64,000 nt of DNA, from the NCBI GenBank assembly GCA_035571835.1, contig DATNBU010000037.1, positions 62,001-126,000 on the forward strand. Reading direction: 5' to 3'. The notes beneath the pieces are model-generated. The model was not told where the DNA came from, did no database searches, and saw only the letters and a list, made by a program, of their open reading frames with translations. This document shows positions 52,920-61,454 of this stretch, piece after piece (positions within the stretch are counted from its first letter, which is position 1; the number at the start of each line of letters is the position of its first letter). Position numbers and translations under genes: made by a program. This stretch comes from Candidatus Limnocylindrales bacterium (lineage in GTDB: Bacteria; Desulfobacterota; Binatia; UBA1149; CAITLU01).

Positions 52920-53677
52920 GCGGTCCGCCGGAGATCTTCTGCGAAGGTGTGATCGACGAGCCGCATCCCGACCGGATCCGCAGCGGCCTCGAATCGGTCC
53001 GGCAGCGCGTCGACCAGGCGGCGCGCGCGGCAGGCCGCGACGCGGCCGCCGTGCGGATCGTCGCGGTGACCAAGAAGCTCGACGTGGATGCAATTCGCAA
53101 CGCGTACGTGCTCGGGCAGCGCGATTTCGGCGAGAACTACGTGCAGGAGGCGGTCGGCAAAATTGCGTATCTCGAGCGCTGGATGCCGGATGCGCGCTGG
53201 CATTTCATCGGGCGGCTGCAGTCGAACAAGGCGGCGATCGCCGTGCACAGCTTCGCGCTGCTGCATGGCATCGATTCGCTGAATACCGTCGCGGCGCTGT
53301 CGCGTTCGGCGGTCCGCGAGGACCGCACGGTCGATCTGCTGCTGCAGATCCGGCTCGGAAGCCGTGCAGCCGGCGGCCGAGCATCGCGCGGCGGGATCGA
53401 AGCGGACGGCGCGCTCAGTTTTCTCGAGCAGTCCTCGGCCTATGCCGGAATACGTTTTGTCGGACTCATGGGCGTCGCCGACCCGGATCTTCCGGCGCGG
53501 CCGCAGTTCGCGCGTCTTCGCGAGCTCGCCGAAGACCTTGCAACATACGGAATCGAGCGTGCACCGCTCGGCGAGCTTTCGATGGGCATGACGGGCGACT
53601 TCGAGGATGCGATCGCCGAAGGCGCCACGATCGTTCGCATCGGCACGGCGATCTTCGGAGAACGGCCGCAGCACTGA
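52916..53677 (+). CDS. YggS/PLPBP family pyridoxal-phosphate homeostasis protein
   Basis: A 253-residue PLP-binding TIM-barrel protein. The PLP Lys is in VAVTKKLDVDAI (near residue 50); further marks are DFGENYVQEAV, WHFIGRLQSNKA, LLQIRLGS, GLMGVADPDL and SMGMTGDFEDAIAEGATIVRIGTAIFG. It controls vitamin B6 pools rather than acting as an enzyme. It overlaps maf by 4 bp and precedes proC, a common bacterial order. Confidence 0.93.
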   Translation: MSGPPEIFCEGVIDEPHPDRIRSGLESVRQRVDQAARAAGRDAAAVRIVAVTKKLDVDAIRNAYVLGQRDFGENYVQEAVGKIAYLERWMPDARWHFIGRLQSNKAAIAVHSFALLHGIDSLNTVAALSRSAVREDRTVDLLLQIRLGSRAAGGRASRGGIEADGALSFLEQSSAYAGIRFVGLMGVADPDLPARPQFARLRELAEDLATYGIERAPLGELSMGMTGDFEDAIAEGATIVRIGTAIFGERPQH

Positions 53678-53755
53678 ACAGGTGACCTCGGGCCGGGCCC
53701 GGGCATCCGCTCGGCAGATCGGGACAGGCGCCGGCCGCATCGCGACAGGAGACGC

Positions 53756-54583
53756 ATGGCAACGAAAACATCCAAATCGATCGACGTCGGCTTCATCGGC
53801 GGCGGCAACATGGCCGAGGCGATGATCAAGGGCCTGCTCGCGAGCGGGCGAGCTGCGACGTCGATGATCATCGCGGAGCCCGATGCGGCCAGAAGGCGTC
53901 TCATCACGAAGAAGTACGGCGTTGCGGCGGTGACCGACAACGCCGACGTTGTGCGCCGGTCGCGCACCGTCGTGCTCGCCATCAAGCCGCAGGTGCTGCA
54001 GGCTGTGATGGATGCGCTGCGCCCGTCGGTTACGCGCGGCGAGCTTTACGTTTCGATTGCTGCCGGCGTGATGCTCGCGCGGCTCGAAAAAGGCCTCGGG
54101 GACGCGAGTCGGGTCGTGCGCGTGATGCCGAATACTCCGTGCCTCGTCGGCAAGGGCGCGTCGGTCATCTGCGCCGGATCGCGCGCCACCGCAGCCGACG
54201 TAAAGCTCGTAAAGAAGCTTTTCGCGGCGGTCGGCGACGCGCACCTCGTCGGCGACGAAAAGCTCATGCACCTGGTCACCGCGCTGAGCGGCTCCGGCCC
54301 CGCATACGTGTATCGCTTTGCCGAAGCCCTCATTGCAGCTGCCGAGAAAGGCGGCATGACCGGCGAGCTTGCGCGCGCGCTGACGTACCAGACCATTGCC
54401 GGTGCGGCCGCGATGATGATCGAAACCGGCACCGAGCCCGCCGACTTGAGAAAAGCGGTCTCGAGCCCTGGCGGAACGACGCTCGCCGGGCTCGCCCGCC
54501 TCGATGACAAGAAGTTCGTCGAGACGGTCAAGGAAGCGGTCGACGCCGCATCGAAGCGTTCGGTCGAGCTGTCGAGGGCGTGA
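53756..54583 (+). CDS. proC: Pyrroline-5-carboxylate reductase
   Basis: A 275-residue NAD(P)H-dependent enzyme that makes proline from pyrroline-5-carboxylate. Rossmann motif VGFIGGGNMAEAMIKGLLAS, then VVLAIKPQVL, VVRVMPNTPCLVGKGASV, ALSGSGPAYVYRFAEALI and the C-terminal SSPGGTTLAGLARLD that closes the active site. Starts at ATG 53756 with a GGAG site. Overlaps the DUF167 gene by 4 bp. Confidence 0.95.
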   Translation: MATKTSKSIDVGFIGGGNMAEAMIKGLLASGRAATSMIIAEPDAARRRLITKKYGVAAVTDNADVVRRSRTVVLAIKPQVLQAVMDALRPSVTRGELYVSIAAGVMLARLEKGLGDASRVVRVMPNTPCLVGKGASVICAGSRATAADVKLVKKLFAAVGDAHLVGDEKLMHLVTALSGSGPAYVYRFAEALIAAAEKGGMTGELARALTYQTIAGAAAMMIETGTEPADLRKAVSSPGGTTLAGLARLDDKKFVETVKEAVDAASKRSVELSRA

Positions 54584-54900
54584 CCGGTCCGGCTTCGAGC
54601 TGGCTTCGCGTGCTCGACGGGGCGATCGAGGTTCGCGTTCGCGTCGTCCCGCGCTCGTCGCGAAACCGCATCGCCGCCGTCATCGGCGATCGCGTGAAGC
54701 TCCAGGTATCGTCACCTCCGGTCGAAGGCGCAGCCAACGAAGCCGTGCTCGAGCTGCTCGCCGACAGCGCCGGTCTTCCGAGGCGCAGCGCATCGCTCGT
54801 CGCCGGCGCGACGTCGAAATCGAAAACCGTGCGGCTCGAAACCGCGGACCCGGTCGCGGCTGCGCGACGGCTGGAAACCATCGCTGCTGCGTTTCGTTGA
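54580..54900 (+). CDS. DUF167 (YggU-like) protein
   Basis: A 106-residue member of DUF167: VRVRVVPRSSRNRIAAVIGD, KLQVSSPPVEGAANEAVLEL, LVAGATSKSKTVRLE. The family is a small alpha/beta fold without established function. Start is GTG 54580 giving a 4-bp GTGA overlap with proC; this order YggS-proC-YggU is conserved in many bacteria. Confidence 0.92.
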   Translation: MTGPASSWLRVLDGAIEVRVRVVPRSSRNRIAAVIGDRVKLQVSSPPVEGAANEAVLELLADSAGLPRRSASLVAGATSKSKTVRLETADPVAAARRLETIAAAFR

Positions 54901-54952
54901 CAAGCCGGGGGTTGCTGCCTAGCTTCCCTGCCGCGACGAGAGAGGTCCGGGG

Positions 54953-55234
54953 ATGCCAATCTACGAATACGGCTGTCCGAAATGCGGTGAGTTCGAGGTC
55001 CGCCAGTCGGTCAGCGATCCGGTGCTCAAGCGCTGCCCGACCTGCAAGTCCAAGGTCAGCAAGCTTATCAGCGCGCCCTCGTTCCAGTTGAAGGGCGGCG
55101 GCTGGTACTCGGACGGCTATCAGAAGAAGTCGCCTTCCAGTTCGACCCCCAGCAGCAGCACGACGACCGAGAGCTCGAGCACGACGGCATCGACGAGCGG
55201 CAGCAAGGGCGGCTCGGCTCCGAGCTCGGACTGA
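54953..55234 (+). CDS. FmdB-type zinc-ribbon protein with Ser/Thr-rich tail
   Basis: A 93-residue protein. MPIYEYGCPKCGEFEVRQSV plus CPTCKSKVSKLISAPSF gives the two CxxC pairs of the FmdB zinc ribbon. From residue about 58 the protein becomes Ser/Thr-rich (SSTPSSSTTTESSSTTAST), a low-complexity, probably disordered tail. Function unknown; family members may be regulators. It follows the DUF167 gene by 52 bp. Confidence 0.88.
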   Translation: MPIYEYGCPKCGEFEVRQSVSDPVLKRCPTCKSKVSKLISAPSFQLKGGGWYSDGYQKKSPSSSTPSSSTTTESSSTTASTSGSKGGSAPSSD

Positions 55235-55402
55235 TCGCAGCGCCGGCCCTCACAATTCCCGTCAGCTTTAGTCCTTCGTTTTCAATGGCTTGAACGCCTC
55301 GTCCGCGCGTTCGGCGGCGTCAGCCGATTCCTCTCGCTCCAACCCACCACTGTCGGGCCGCGATCCGCTGGCCGCGGTTCACATAAAATTTGCCGCACTG
55401 CG

Positions 55403-55430
55403 TTGACTCCCTGACGCATCGTGTTAGAAA
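55403..55430 (+). promoter_or_regulatory. Candidate promoter of the phasin-like gene
   Basis: TTGACT (55403-55408) and TAGAAA (55425-55430) with a 16-bp spacer form a fair sigma-70-type match, 89 bp before the ATG at 55519. The remaining part of the 284-base gap (55235-55518) shows no gene. Confidence 0.5.
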
Positions 55431-55518
55431 GTGATCGCGGCCCGGAATGAGAGGCCGAACATTGGAACCGGCCGTCCGCTCCGAACCGAGCGTGGACAGG
55501 CAGAAACAGGAGGACCAC

Positions 55519-56019
55519 ATGGCTACCAGAGCGAAGAAGAAAACATCGACCATTCCGACGTTCGGCCAGCTCGAAAAACGAGTCGGCAGGCTGCGCAAGG
55601 ATCTCGAGCGCACCGTCGATCGCGTAAGCCGCGAAGCCGCACGCTACATTCCCACTTCCAGCCGCCGCCAGATCAACGACATCCTCGAAAACGTAAACGA
55701 CATCGCCGGCACCGTTTCGAAGCGCGTCACCAAGACCGTCGAAACCGTCCGCGCCGACGTCGAAGACAGCGTGTTCGATCTTCGCGGCACGGTCGACAAG
55801 ACCGTCAAGGCACTGCGCAAGGACGCCGTCGACAGCAGCCAGAAAGCGCTCGAGACCGTCGAGAAGGAAGCACGCAGGCAGCTCGAGCGCGTGCTCAAGG
55901 CGATCGGAGTTCCGCTTCGCGCCGACGTCGACGGCATCAAGCGACGCATGGGCGCGCTCGAGCGCAAGATCGACGATCTGATCGAGAGCCTGAAGGAAGA
56001 CGAGAGCGCGGCGGCCTGA
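55519..56019 (+). CDS. Phasin-like coiled-coil protein
   Basis: A 166-residue, Lys/Arg/Asp-rich helical protein. Long heptad-patterned helices (FGQLEKRVGRLRKDLERTVD, VETVRADVEDSVFDLRGTVD, DIAGTVSKRVTKTVETVRAD) and no Cys or membrane segment fit a phasin/polyhydroxyalkanoate-granule-type or poly-acid binding protein. The AAA-KKK-rich N-terminus (ATRAKKKTSTIPTF) recalls phasin PhaF-type heads. No PHA synthase is nearby. An AGGAGGA site precedes the ATG at 55519. It ends before a strong terminator. Confidence 0.6.
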   Translation: MATRAKKKTSTIPTFGQLEKRVGRLRKDLERTVDRVSREAARYIPTSSRRQINDILENVNDIAGTVSKRVTKTVETVRADVEDSVFDLRGTVDKTVKALRKDAVDSSQKALETVEKEARRQLERVLKAIGVPLRADVDGIKRRMGALERKIDDLIESLKEDESAAA

Positions 56020-56157
56020 GCCGCCGCAATCTCAACGGACGACGGCGAGCCACTCACGCGATGCTCGCCGGAAAGCACTGACGGGGCGCAAGCCGCGTTG
56101 GTCTCTGCCTGATCGAGTCGCCTGGTCAGCGGCTCGTGACCCTCCTCCCGGGCAGAG

Positions 56158-56192
56158 GGGCGTGAGGGGCAACCCTCACGCCCTCTTTTTTT
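56158..56192 (+). terminator. Rho-independent terminator after the phasin-like gene
   Basis: An 11-bp stem GGGCGTGAGGG (56158-56168) with a GCAA loop and its complement (56173-56183), followed by TCTTTTTTT (56184-56192). It lies about 140 bp after the phasin-like stop and before the convergent right-end cluster. A weaker hairpin (CGGCGAGC, 56043-56050; GCTCGCCG, 56063-56070) is nearer the stop. Confidence 0.85.
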
Positions 56193-56231
56193 GTCCGAAG
56201 TACCCGCAACCCGCCTCGAGAACCGCGGCGG

Positions 56232-57755
56232 CTAGTCCACGAGTACAGGCACAGCGCCGCTTGCGGCGCGCCGTCGCAGCCCGCTCACGAACTCGCCCGC
56301 CGCCACCGCAATCACCGTCAGCATCGGCGCGTGGATCGTTGCCTGGTAGCGGTAGAGCGGCGCACCGAAGATCGTATACACAAAAAGATACGCGAACGTC
56401 GGCAGGACCCATGCGACGAGCGGCGGTGCGTTCCGGCGAGGAGCGAGCAGCAGCACGAGAGTCGCCGCGAGGAATGCGATCGCCAGCGGCGCGTCATCGA
56501 ACAGCAGGCGGCGAACCCACCAGTGAATCCACACGTGCGGGCCGGGATGCGATGCGTGGCCTTCCCGGAGAGTCTGGTCGAGCGCCGGCGAGAGATGATA
56601 CTTCCAGCGGCTCTCGAGATAGTTTCGCATCACGTCCCTGCCGAAGCCGTCGGTCAGGTACCAGTCGAGATGGCCGTAGAGCGTCATGTTCTGGCGGCCG
56701 AACGACTCCTCCTCGAACAATCCCGCAAGAATCGCTGCGCGGCCGGCGAGGTACCGCTCGAGGCCCGCCGACCGGTAACCCGCGAGCGCGAGCCTCTGCA
56801 TCGCAGCGTCCGCGTCAGCGATGTCCATGCCGCTGTCGATGAAGCTCTGCATGCGCAGGTCGAGCAGATCGTAGGAGCTTTCGACGTCGGTGTCCTTGCC
56901 CGGGTGAAACTTGTCCATCTCGGCCTGGCGATCGATGGTATTGCTCCACACGCCGCTGAAATAAAGATTGCGGCCCGTGCTCGCCGACAGCACCCAGCGC
57001 CCGTGAACGGCATGATTGTGCGCGATCCACGGCAGAAGCGGCACGGCGAATGCTGCCGCATACACGAGTGTCCAGCCGGCAATGCTGCGCAGGCTTCCGC
57101 GCGCCCTGGCGATGCGAAGCACCGCAAGGAGCAGCGGGAACGGCACGAAGACCTGCGCACTCGTACGCAGGAGCACGGCGGCCGACATCAGCACGCCGCA
57201 ACCGATCGCGGCAGCGAGCGTGCGACCTCCGATCGTCGTCGTTGGCATGACCGCCGCAAGCCAGATCGCGATCGCCAGCACGGCAGCGCCCACTGCCTCC
57301 GGCATCAGCAGCTGATCGATCCATGCCAGCGCTGGTGAGGATACCAGCAGCGCGGCCGCCATCACCGCAGCGGCCAGGCCATGCCACCGGCGCACGAGGT
57401 CGATCGTTGCGCCAAGCGCGACCAGCGACAGCAGCGACTGCGCGAGCACGACGCCCGAAAGCACGGGCACACCGGCCAGCTTCCAGATCGCGAGCATGAA
57501 CCACGCGTATCCGGGCACCGCATGGAGCGCACCGCCGCCATTGTGGAGCTTGAGAAACACCGGCGGCCATCCGCTTCCCGCCGACAGCGAATCGGCACCG
57601 GCGAGATACTTGTACGAGTCTGCGTCGAGGATCGGCGGGATCGTCCGGTACATCGCGATCCGCGTTGCACCGAACGCGCCGATCAGCACGGCGAGCGCGA
57701 CGAGAAGCGCCGCACGCGCGAGCTTCGAACGCGATCCGGCCGGCGGCGAAGTCAC
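56232..57755 (-). CDS. GT39/ArnT-like polytopic membrane glycosyltransferase
   Basis: A 507-residue membrane protein with about ten hydrophobic segments. The early ILDADSYKYLAGADSLSAGSG in the first external loop resembles the acidic loop of dolichol/undecaprenyl-phosphate-sugar dependent glycosyltransferases (GT39/ArnT, GT83). A soluble C-terminal part is short. Such enzymes transfer a sugar from polyprenyl-P-sugar to a lipid or protein outside the cytoplasmic membrane. The GTG at 57755 overlaps the stop of the upstream DPM-like glycosyltransferase (GTGA), whose product could be its donor. Family is assigned by topology and the acidic loop, so exact class is open. Confidence 0.7.
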   Translation of the reverse strand: MTSPPAGSRSKLARAALLVALAVLIGAFGATRIAMYRTIPPILDADSYKYLAGADSLSAGSGWPPVFLKLHNGGGALHAVPGYAWFMLAIWKLAGVPVLSGVVLAQSLLSLVALGATIDLVRRWHGLAAAVMAAALLVSSPALAWIDQLLMPEAVGAAVLAIAIWLAAVMPTTTIGGRTLAAAIGCGVLMSAAVLLRTSAQVFVPFPLLLAVLRIARARGSLRSIAGWTLVYAAAFAVPLLPWIAHNHAVHGRWVLSASTGRNLYFSGVWSNTIDRQAEMDKFHPGKDTDVESSYDLLDLRMQSFIDSGMDIADADAAMQRLALAGYRSAGLERYLAGRAAILAGLFEEESFGRQNMTLYGHLDWYLTDGFGRDVMRNYLESRWKYHLSPALDQTLREGHASHPGPHVWIHWWVRRLLFDDAPLAIAFLAATLVLLLAPRRNAPPLVAWVLPTFAYLFVYTIFGAPLYRYQATIHAPMLTVIAVAAGEFVSGLRRRAASGAVPVLVD

Positions 57756-58654
57756 CGCGGGCGCTTTTCGACGAGCGCTTCGACGACGAAGCCGAGGGCG
57801 ACCAGGATCGCGCTGGTCTCGAGGACGAGCACGAGCATGAGGCGGCCGCCGCCCCACAACGAAAGCAGAAGCACGAGCGGCAGCATCACCACGGCATTGA
57901 TGCCTGCGGCGAGCAGGAAAAGCTTGATCGGGTTCAGGCGCGCCGTGATCGACGTCAGGATCTGGAGCGCGCGCAGCGAATCGCGAAAGTAGCGCACCTT
58001 CGATTCGCCGTGGCGCTTTCGATACGCGACCGGCACGTAGCTGACCGGCAGCGCCCGCATCATGAACAGCAGCGTGATCGACGTCGTGAACGAGAAGCCG
58101 TAGCTCATGTGCGGAAACAGCGGCATCACGATCGCCCGGTCGAAGATCCGCATGCCGGAGTTCACGTCGGGCACCGACCTTCCGACGATGAACTGCGTCA
58201 GCGACCGGAACGCCCAGCGAAGGATCTTCATCTGCGTGGTGCCGTCGTACTGCGCGCCTTCGCGGTTGCCGACGACCATTGCGAAGCCGCGTCGGTACTC
58301 GTCGAACAGACGCGTGAACTCTTCGACCGGATAGGATCCGTCCGCGTCGATGATCGCGACCGTTGCGTATTTCGCGGCCGTCACGCCGCGCATCAGCGAG
58401 TAGCCGTAGCCTCCGTTCTGGATGTTGCGGAGCACGCGCACGCCGCTGGCTTCGGCCACGCGGCCGGTCGCATCGCGGCTGCTGTCGTCGACCACGATGA
58501 TCTCGTGCGGAATGCCGATCTCGCGCAGTACGGCCTTGGCGTCGTCGAGCACGCTCTCGATTCCGCCTTCTTCGTTGTAAGCCGGGATGATCAGCGACAG
58601 GCCGTCGATGGGCGAGATGGGCGAAAGCTCGGCCTCCGGATTGCCGTTGGTCAT
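57752..58654 (-). CDS. Polyprenol-phosphate sugar transferase (DPM1-like GT2)
   Basis: A 300-residue family 2 glycosyltransferase. GT-A signature LSLIIPAYNEEGGIESVLDD, IIVVDDSSRDATGRVAE, IIDADGSYPVEEF (D.D intact), NREGAQYDGTTQMKILRWAF and RKRHGESKVRYFRDS, then two C-terminal membrane helices (FLLAAGINAVVMLPLVLLLS, LMLVLVLETSAILVALGF). This is the layout of DPM1 and GtrB-type enzymes that make polyprenyl-phosphate-hexose on the cytosolic face. It overlaps AsnB upstream and the GT39-like gene downstream by 4 bp each, so the GT39-like protein is the likely user of its product. Confidence 0.9.
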   Translation of the reverse strand: MTNGNPEAELSPISPIDGLSLIIPAYNEEGGIESVLDDAKAVLREIGIPHEIIVVDDSSRDATGRVAEASGVRVLRNIQNGGYGYSLMRGVTAAKYATVAIIDADGSYPVEEFTRLFDEYRRGFAMVVGNREGAQYDGTTQMKILRWAFRSLTQFIVGRSVPDVNSGMRIFDRAIVMPLFPHMSYGFSFTTSITLLFMMRALPVSYVPVAYRKRHGESKVRYFRDSLRALQILTSITARLNPIKLFLLAAGINAVVMLPLVLLLSLWGGGRLMLVLVLETSAILVALGFVVEALVEKRPR

Positions 58655-60597
58655 GACAGGGCGCTCGCGCGTTCGGAATACGGCGTCGCCGCAAGGCGAA
58701 GACCGGCGAACTGTTTTGTCCACTCGGCCAGCGTCACCAGGCCCCAGAGTTTGTAATCGTGATTGCGGCGGCGATCCGCGTGCTCGGACTCGAGCGCCTC
58801 GAGCCTGGCGATGTCGAACACGCCGGGCAGATTCGACTCGAGCGTCCGAAGCGATTCCTTGACGAACCCGCGAAGCGGACCGGCGAACCAGTCCGCAAAC
58901 GGCGTCTGGAACGGCGCTTTTGCGGTCTGCGCGAGCTCGTCGCCGAGAAAACGGCTCGCCATGCGGCGGATCGGCTGTTTTCCCGCGAAACGGGCGGGAT
59001 CGCGCAGCAGCGTCGCGAACGAATACTCGACGAGCTTCGAATCGAGGAAAGGAGAACGGGCTTCGAGACCGTAGCTCATCGTTGCGCGGTCCACTTTGCC
59101 GAGAATCGAATCGACAAGCCACACGCGGATGTCGGCATAGACTGCACGCTGCAGCACGTTCCAGTCGCCGTGCGGCGCGAGCTGCATCGCATAGTCACTC
59201 CACGGCTCGGACGGCGTGGCCTTCGAGCCAAAGGACTGAGATCCGGCGCAGGCAGCCGGTGCGATGGACGCAATTTCGTCCTCCGTCCAGATCGTGCGCC
59301 ATCCGGCGTGTGCACGGGCCAGATCCGACGTGGTGGCGTGAAGGAAGCGCTGCAGCAGCGTTACCGAAGCCATTTTTCCGGCCTGCGCCGGAAGCAGCGT
59401 GCTGGCCGATGCGAGCATCGAGCGGACCGCGCCGGGGACATAGGAAACGTACGGCGCGGCGAGCTCGAGCGCGCGGTAGGTCGGATAGCCCGCCAGCAGC
59501 TCGTCGCCGCCGTCACCGGTGAGAACGACCGTCACCGACTGCTTCGCGTAGCCGGCAAGCTTGGTCAGCGGGATCATCGACTGGTCGGCGAGAAGATGGT
59601 CGGCGCTTGCGACGATGCGCGGAAGCAGCCCGGGGACGTCGTCGGCGCTGCATTCGATCTCGTGATGATCGGTGCCGAGCCTCGCGGCAACCTTGCGCGC
59701 TTTCGCGCGCTCGTCGTACGAGGCTTCGCGAAAGCCGACGCTGAAGGTCCGGCGCCTCGCTTCCGATTCGTGCTGTGCGAGCGCCGCGATCAGTGCCGAA
59801 TCGACGCCGCCGCTCAGGAAAATGCCGAGCGGAACGTCGCTCACGAGCCGCGCACGAACGGCGTCGGTCAGCAGCGTCTCGAAATGCTGCTGCGGATCGG
59901 CGATGTCTCGCGCAGGGGAAGCCGTCTTCAGATCCCAGTATTGCTGCGACCGGATTTCGCCGTCGCAGTACTCGAGCCACGTGCCGGCCGGAAGCAGCTG
60001 TGCGCCGGCAAAGATCGTTCGCGGACCGATGACGTAGTTCAGGTGCAGATACTGGCGCAGTGCGATCGGATCGATCTCCGGCCGGGTGATGCCGACTTCG
60101 ACGAGAGGCCGGAGCAGCGACGAGAATGCGAGTACGTTCCCGCTGCGTGCCCAGAATAGCGGCTTTTTCCCGAGCCGATCGCGAGCGAGCAGAAGCGTGT
60201 TCGAGCGTGCATCGCGAATCGCGAGTGCGAACATGCCGTCGATGCGCGCGAGGACGCCTTTCCCCCACTGCTCGTAGCCGCGCAGAAGCACTTCGCTGTC
60301 CGACGTCGAGCGGAAGCGGTGCCCGAGGCTCTCGAGCTCGCTGCGGAGCTTCTCGAATCGATAGATCTCGCCGTTGTAAGTCAGCCAGACCGAGCCGTCT
60401 TCGTTCGACATCGGCTGGTGGCCGCCGCACGACACGTCGATGACCGAAAGACGGCGATGGCCGAAATACGCGCCGTCGTCGGCGAGCCAGCCTTCGTCAT
60501 CCGGACCGCGCGATGAAAGCAGAGCGAGCGCAGCGCGAACCCGAGTCTCCTCGAAGCCGGACCGGTGGCCGGGAACCATTCCGAAGATGCCGCACAA
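58651..60597 (-). CDS. asnB: Asparagine synthetase (glutamine-hydrolysing), AsnB type
   Basis: A 648-residue enzyme with an N-terminal class II glutaminase domain beginning MCGIFGMVPGH (Cys2 nucleophile, GRHRL-like site HRRLSVIDVSCGGHQP) and a C-terminal ATP-PPi synthetase domain whose PPi-loop is FLSGGVDSALIAALAQHE (near residue 260). In glycan clusters such AsnB paralogues often amidate a sugar carboxylate or a peptide intermediate rather than make free asparagine. It is embedded in a leftward glycosylation cluster with 4-bp overlap to the downstream glycosyltransferase, which supports that kind of role. Confidence 0.92.
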   Translation of the reverse strand: MCGIFGMVPGHRSGFEETRVRAALALLSSRGPDDEGWLADDGAYFGHRRLSVIDVSCGGHQPMSNEDGSVWLTYNGEIYRFEKLRSELESLGHRFRSTSDSEVLLRGYEQWGKGVLARIDGMFALAIRDARSNTLLLARDRLGKKPLFWARSGNVLAFSSLLRPLVEVGITRPEIDPIALRQYLHLNYVIGPRTIFAGAQLLPAGTWLEYCDGEIRSQQYWDLKTASPARDIADPQQHFETLLTDAVRARLVSDVPLGIFLSGGVDSALIAALAQHESEARRRTFSVGFREASYDERAKARKVAARLGTDHHEIECSADDVPGLLPRIVASADHLLADQSMIPLTKLAGYAKQSVTVVLTGDGGDELLAGYPTYRALELAAPYVSYVPGAVRSMLASASTLLPAQAGKMASVTLLQRFLHATTSDLARAHAGWRTIWTEDEIASIAPAACAGSQSFGSKATPSEPWSDYAMQLAPHGDWNVLQRAVYADIRVWLVDSILGKVDRATMSYGLEARSPFLDSKLVEYSFATLLRDPARFAGKQPIRRMASRFLGDELAQTAKAPFQTPFADWFAGPLRGFVKESLRTLESNLPGVFDIARLEALESEHADRRRNHDYKLWGLVTLAEWTKQFAGLRLAATPYSERASALS

Positions 60598-60675
60598 GCG
60601 TCGCGCCTATACGTTGCATTGCGCCGCACGGCAAAGCCGCCCTCTCGGTGTCGTGCTGCTGACGGGAATGCCGGA

Positions 60676-61428
60676 TCAGCGCCGCCGCCAGCGGCACAGC
60701 GCGAAGCACGAAAGCGCTTTGCCCTGAAGAGGTTGGACGGCCGCTTCGATGCCCGACAGCACGGGAGCGTAGAAGCGCTTGGCTGCCAGCGGCAGACGAA
60801 GCACCATCGAGTTGAGCACGAGGATGTAAGCCGCGTTTCCCATGAAACGCTTCCACAAGGGCTCGAACTCGGACGCATGCGCGCGCTCGAGCGCGGCCAC
60901 GTCGATTGCGGCTTCGCCTTCGGCGAACAGCGAATCGCGCCGGTACCAGGCTCGCCGCACGATGTCCGGAAGCGAGCCCGCGTGCGGCTCACCGAAGCAG
61001 AAATAGCCTCCGGGCTTGAGGATGCGCGCAATCTCGCTGACCGCGCGGTCGACGTGAGGGTGCACGTGGTGGAGTCCGCCGAGCACCACCACGCAGTCGA
61101 ACGATGCGGACGGCATGCCGGTTTCGAGGATCGATCCTTCGACTGCGGTGCACTCCGGCCAGCGCTCGCGGAACGACGCGACCGCTCTCGAAGAGATGTC
61201 GAGCGCGGTGACTTCCGCGCCCCGCTCGCGAAGAAAGCCGGTCACCTGGCCGCTGCCGGACATCGCTTCGAGCACACGCTTGCCGGCGAGATCGATGCCC
61301 GAAAAAAGCGGTTCGTACAGGAAGCGGCGGCGGTAGCGCTGGCTCGACTCATCGTCGTAGTGCGCTTCGTATGCATCCTGGATGCGGTCGTAGTGCGCGC
61401 TCTGCTCGCGTTCGTTGGTCTTCTGCAT
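60676..61428 (-). CDS. Class I SAM-dependent methyltransferase (UbiE/Methyltransf_11 type)
   Basis: A 250-residue protein with SAM-binding motif VLEAMSGSGQVTGFLRERGA (about residues 46-65), VTALDISSRAVASFRERWPE, DCVVVLGGLHHVHPH and ARILKPGGYFCFGEPHAG. The C-terminal 90 residues are helical and hydrophobic in part, consistent with contact to a lipid-linked substrate. The ATG at 61428 lies 26 bp after the stop of the upstream HTTM-like gene. It follows the same direction as asnB and is probably cotranscribed. Confidence 0.85.
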   Translation of the reverse strand: MQKTNEREQSAHYDRIQDAYEAHYDDESSQRYRRRFLYEPLFSGIDLAGKRVLEAMSGSGQVTGFLRERGAEVTALDISSRAVASFRERWPECTAVEGSILETGMPSASFDCVVVLGGLHHVHPHVDRAVSEIARILKPGGYFCFGEPHAGSLPDIVRRAWYRRDSLFAEGEAAIDVAALERAHASEFEPLWKRFMGNAAYILVLNSMVLRLPLAAKRFYAPVLSGIEAAVQPLQGKALSCFALCRWRRR

Positions 61429-61454
61429 GGCGGCGGCCGGGTCAGGAAGCAGCG

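Noticed and set aside
58759-60159. A 466-codon plus-strand frame opposite asnB
   Set aside because: Mirror frame of AsnB, rich in Arg and Glu, with no start signals or family match.
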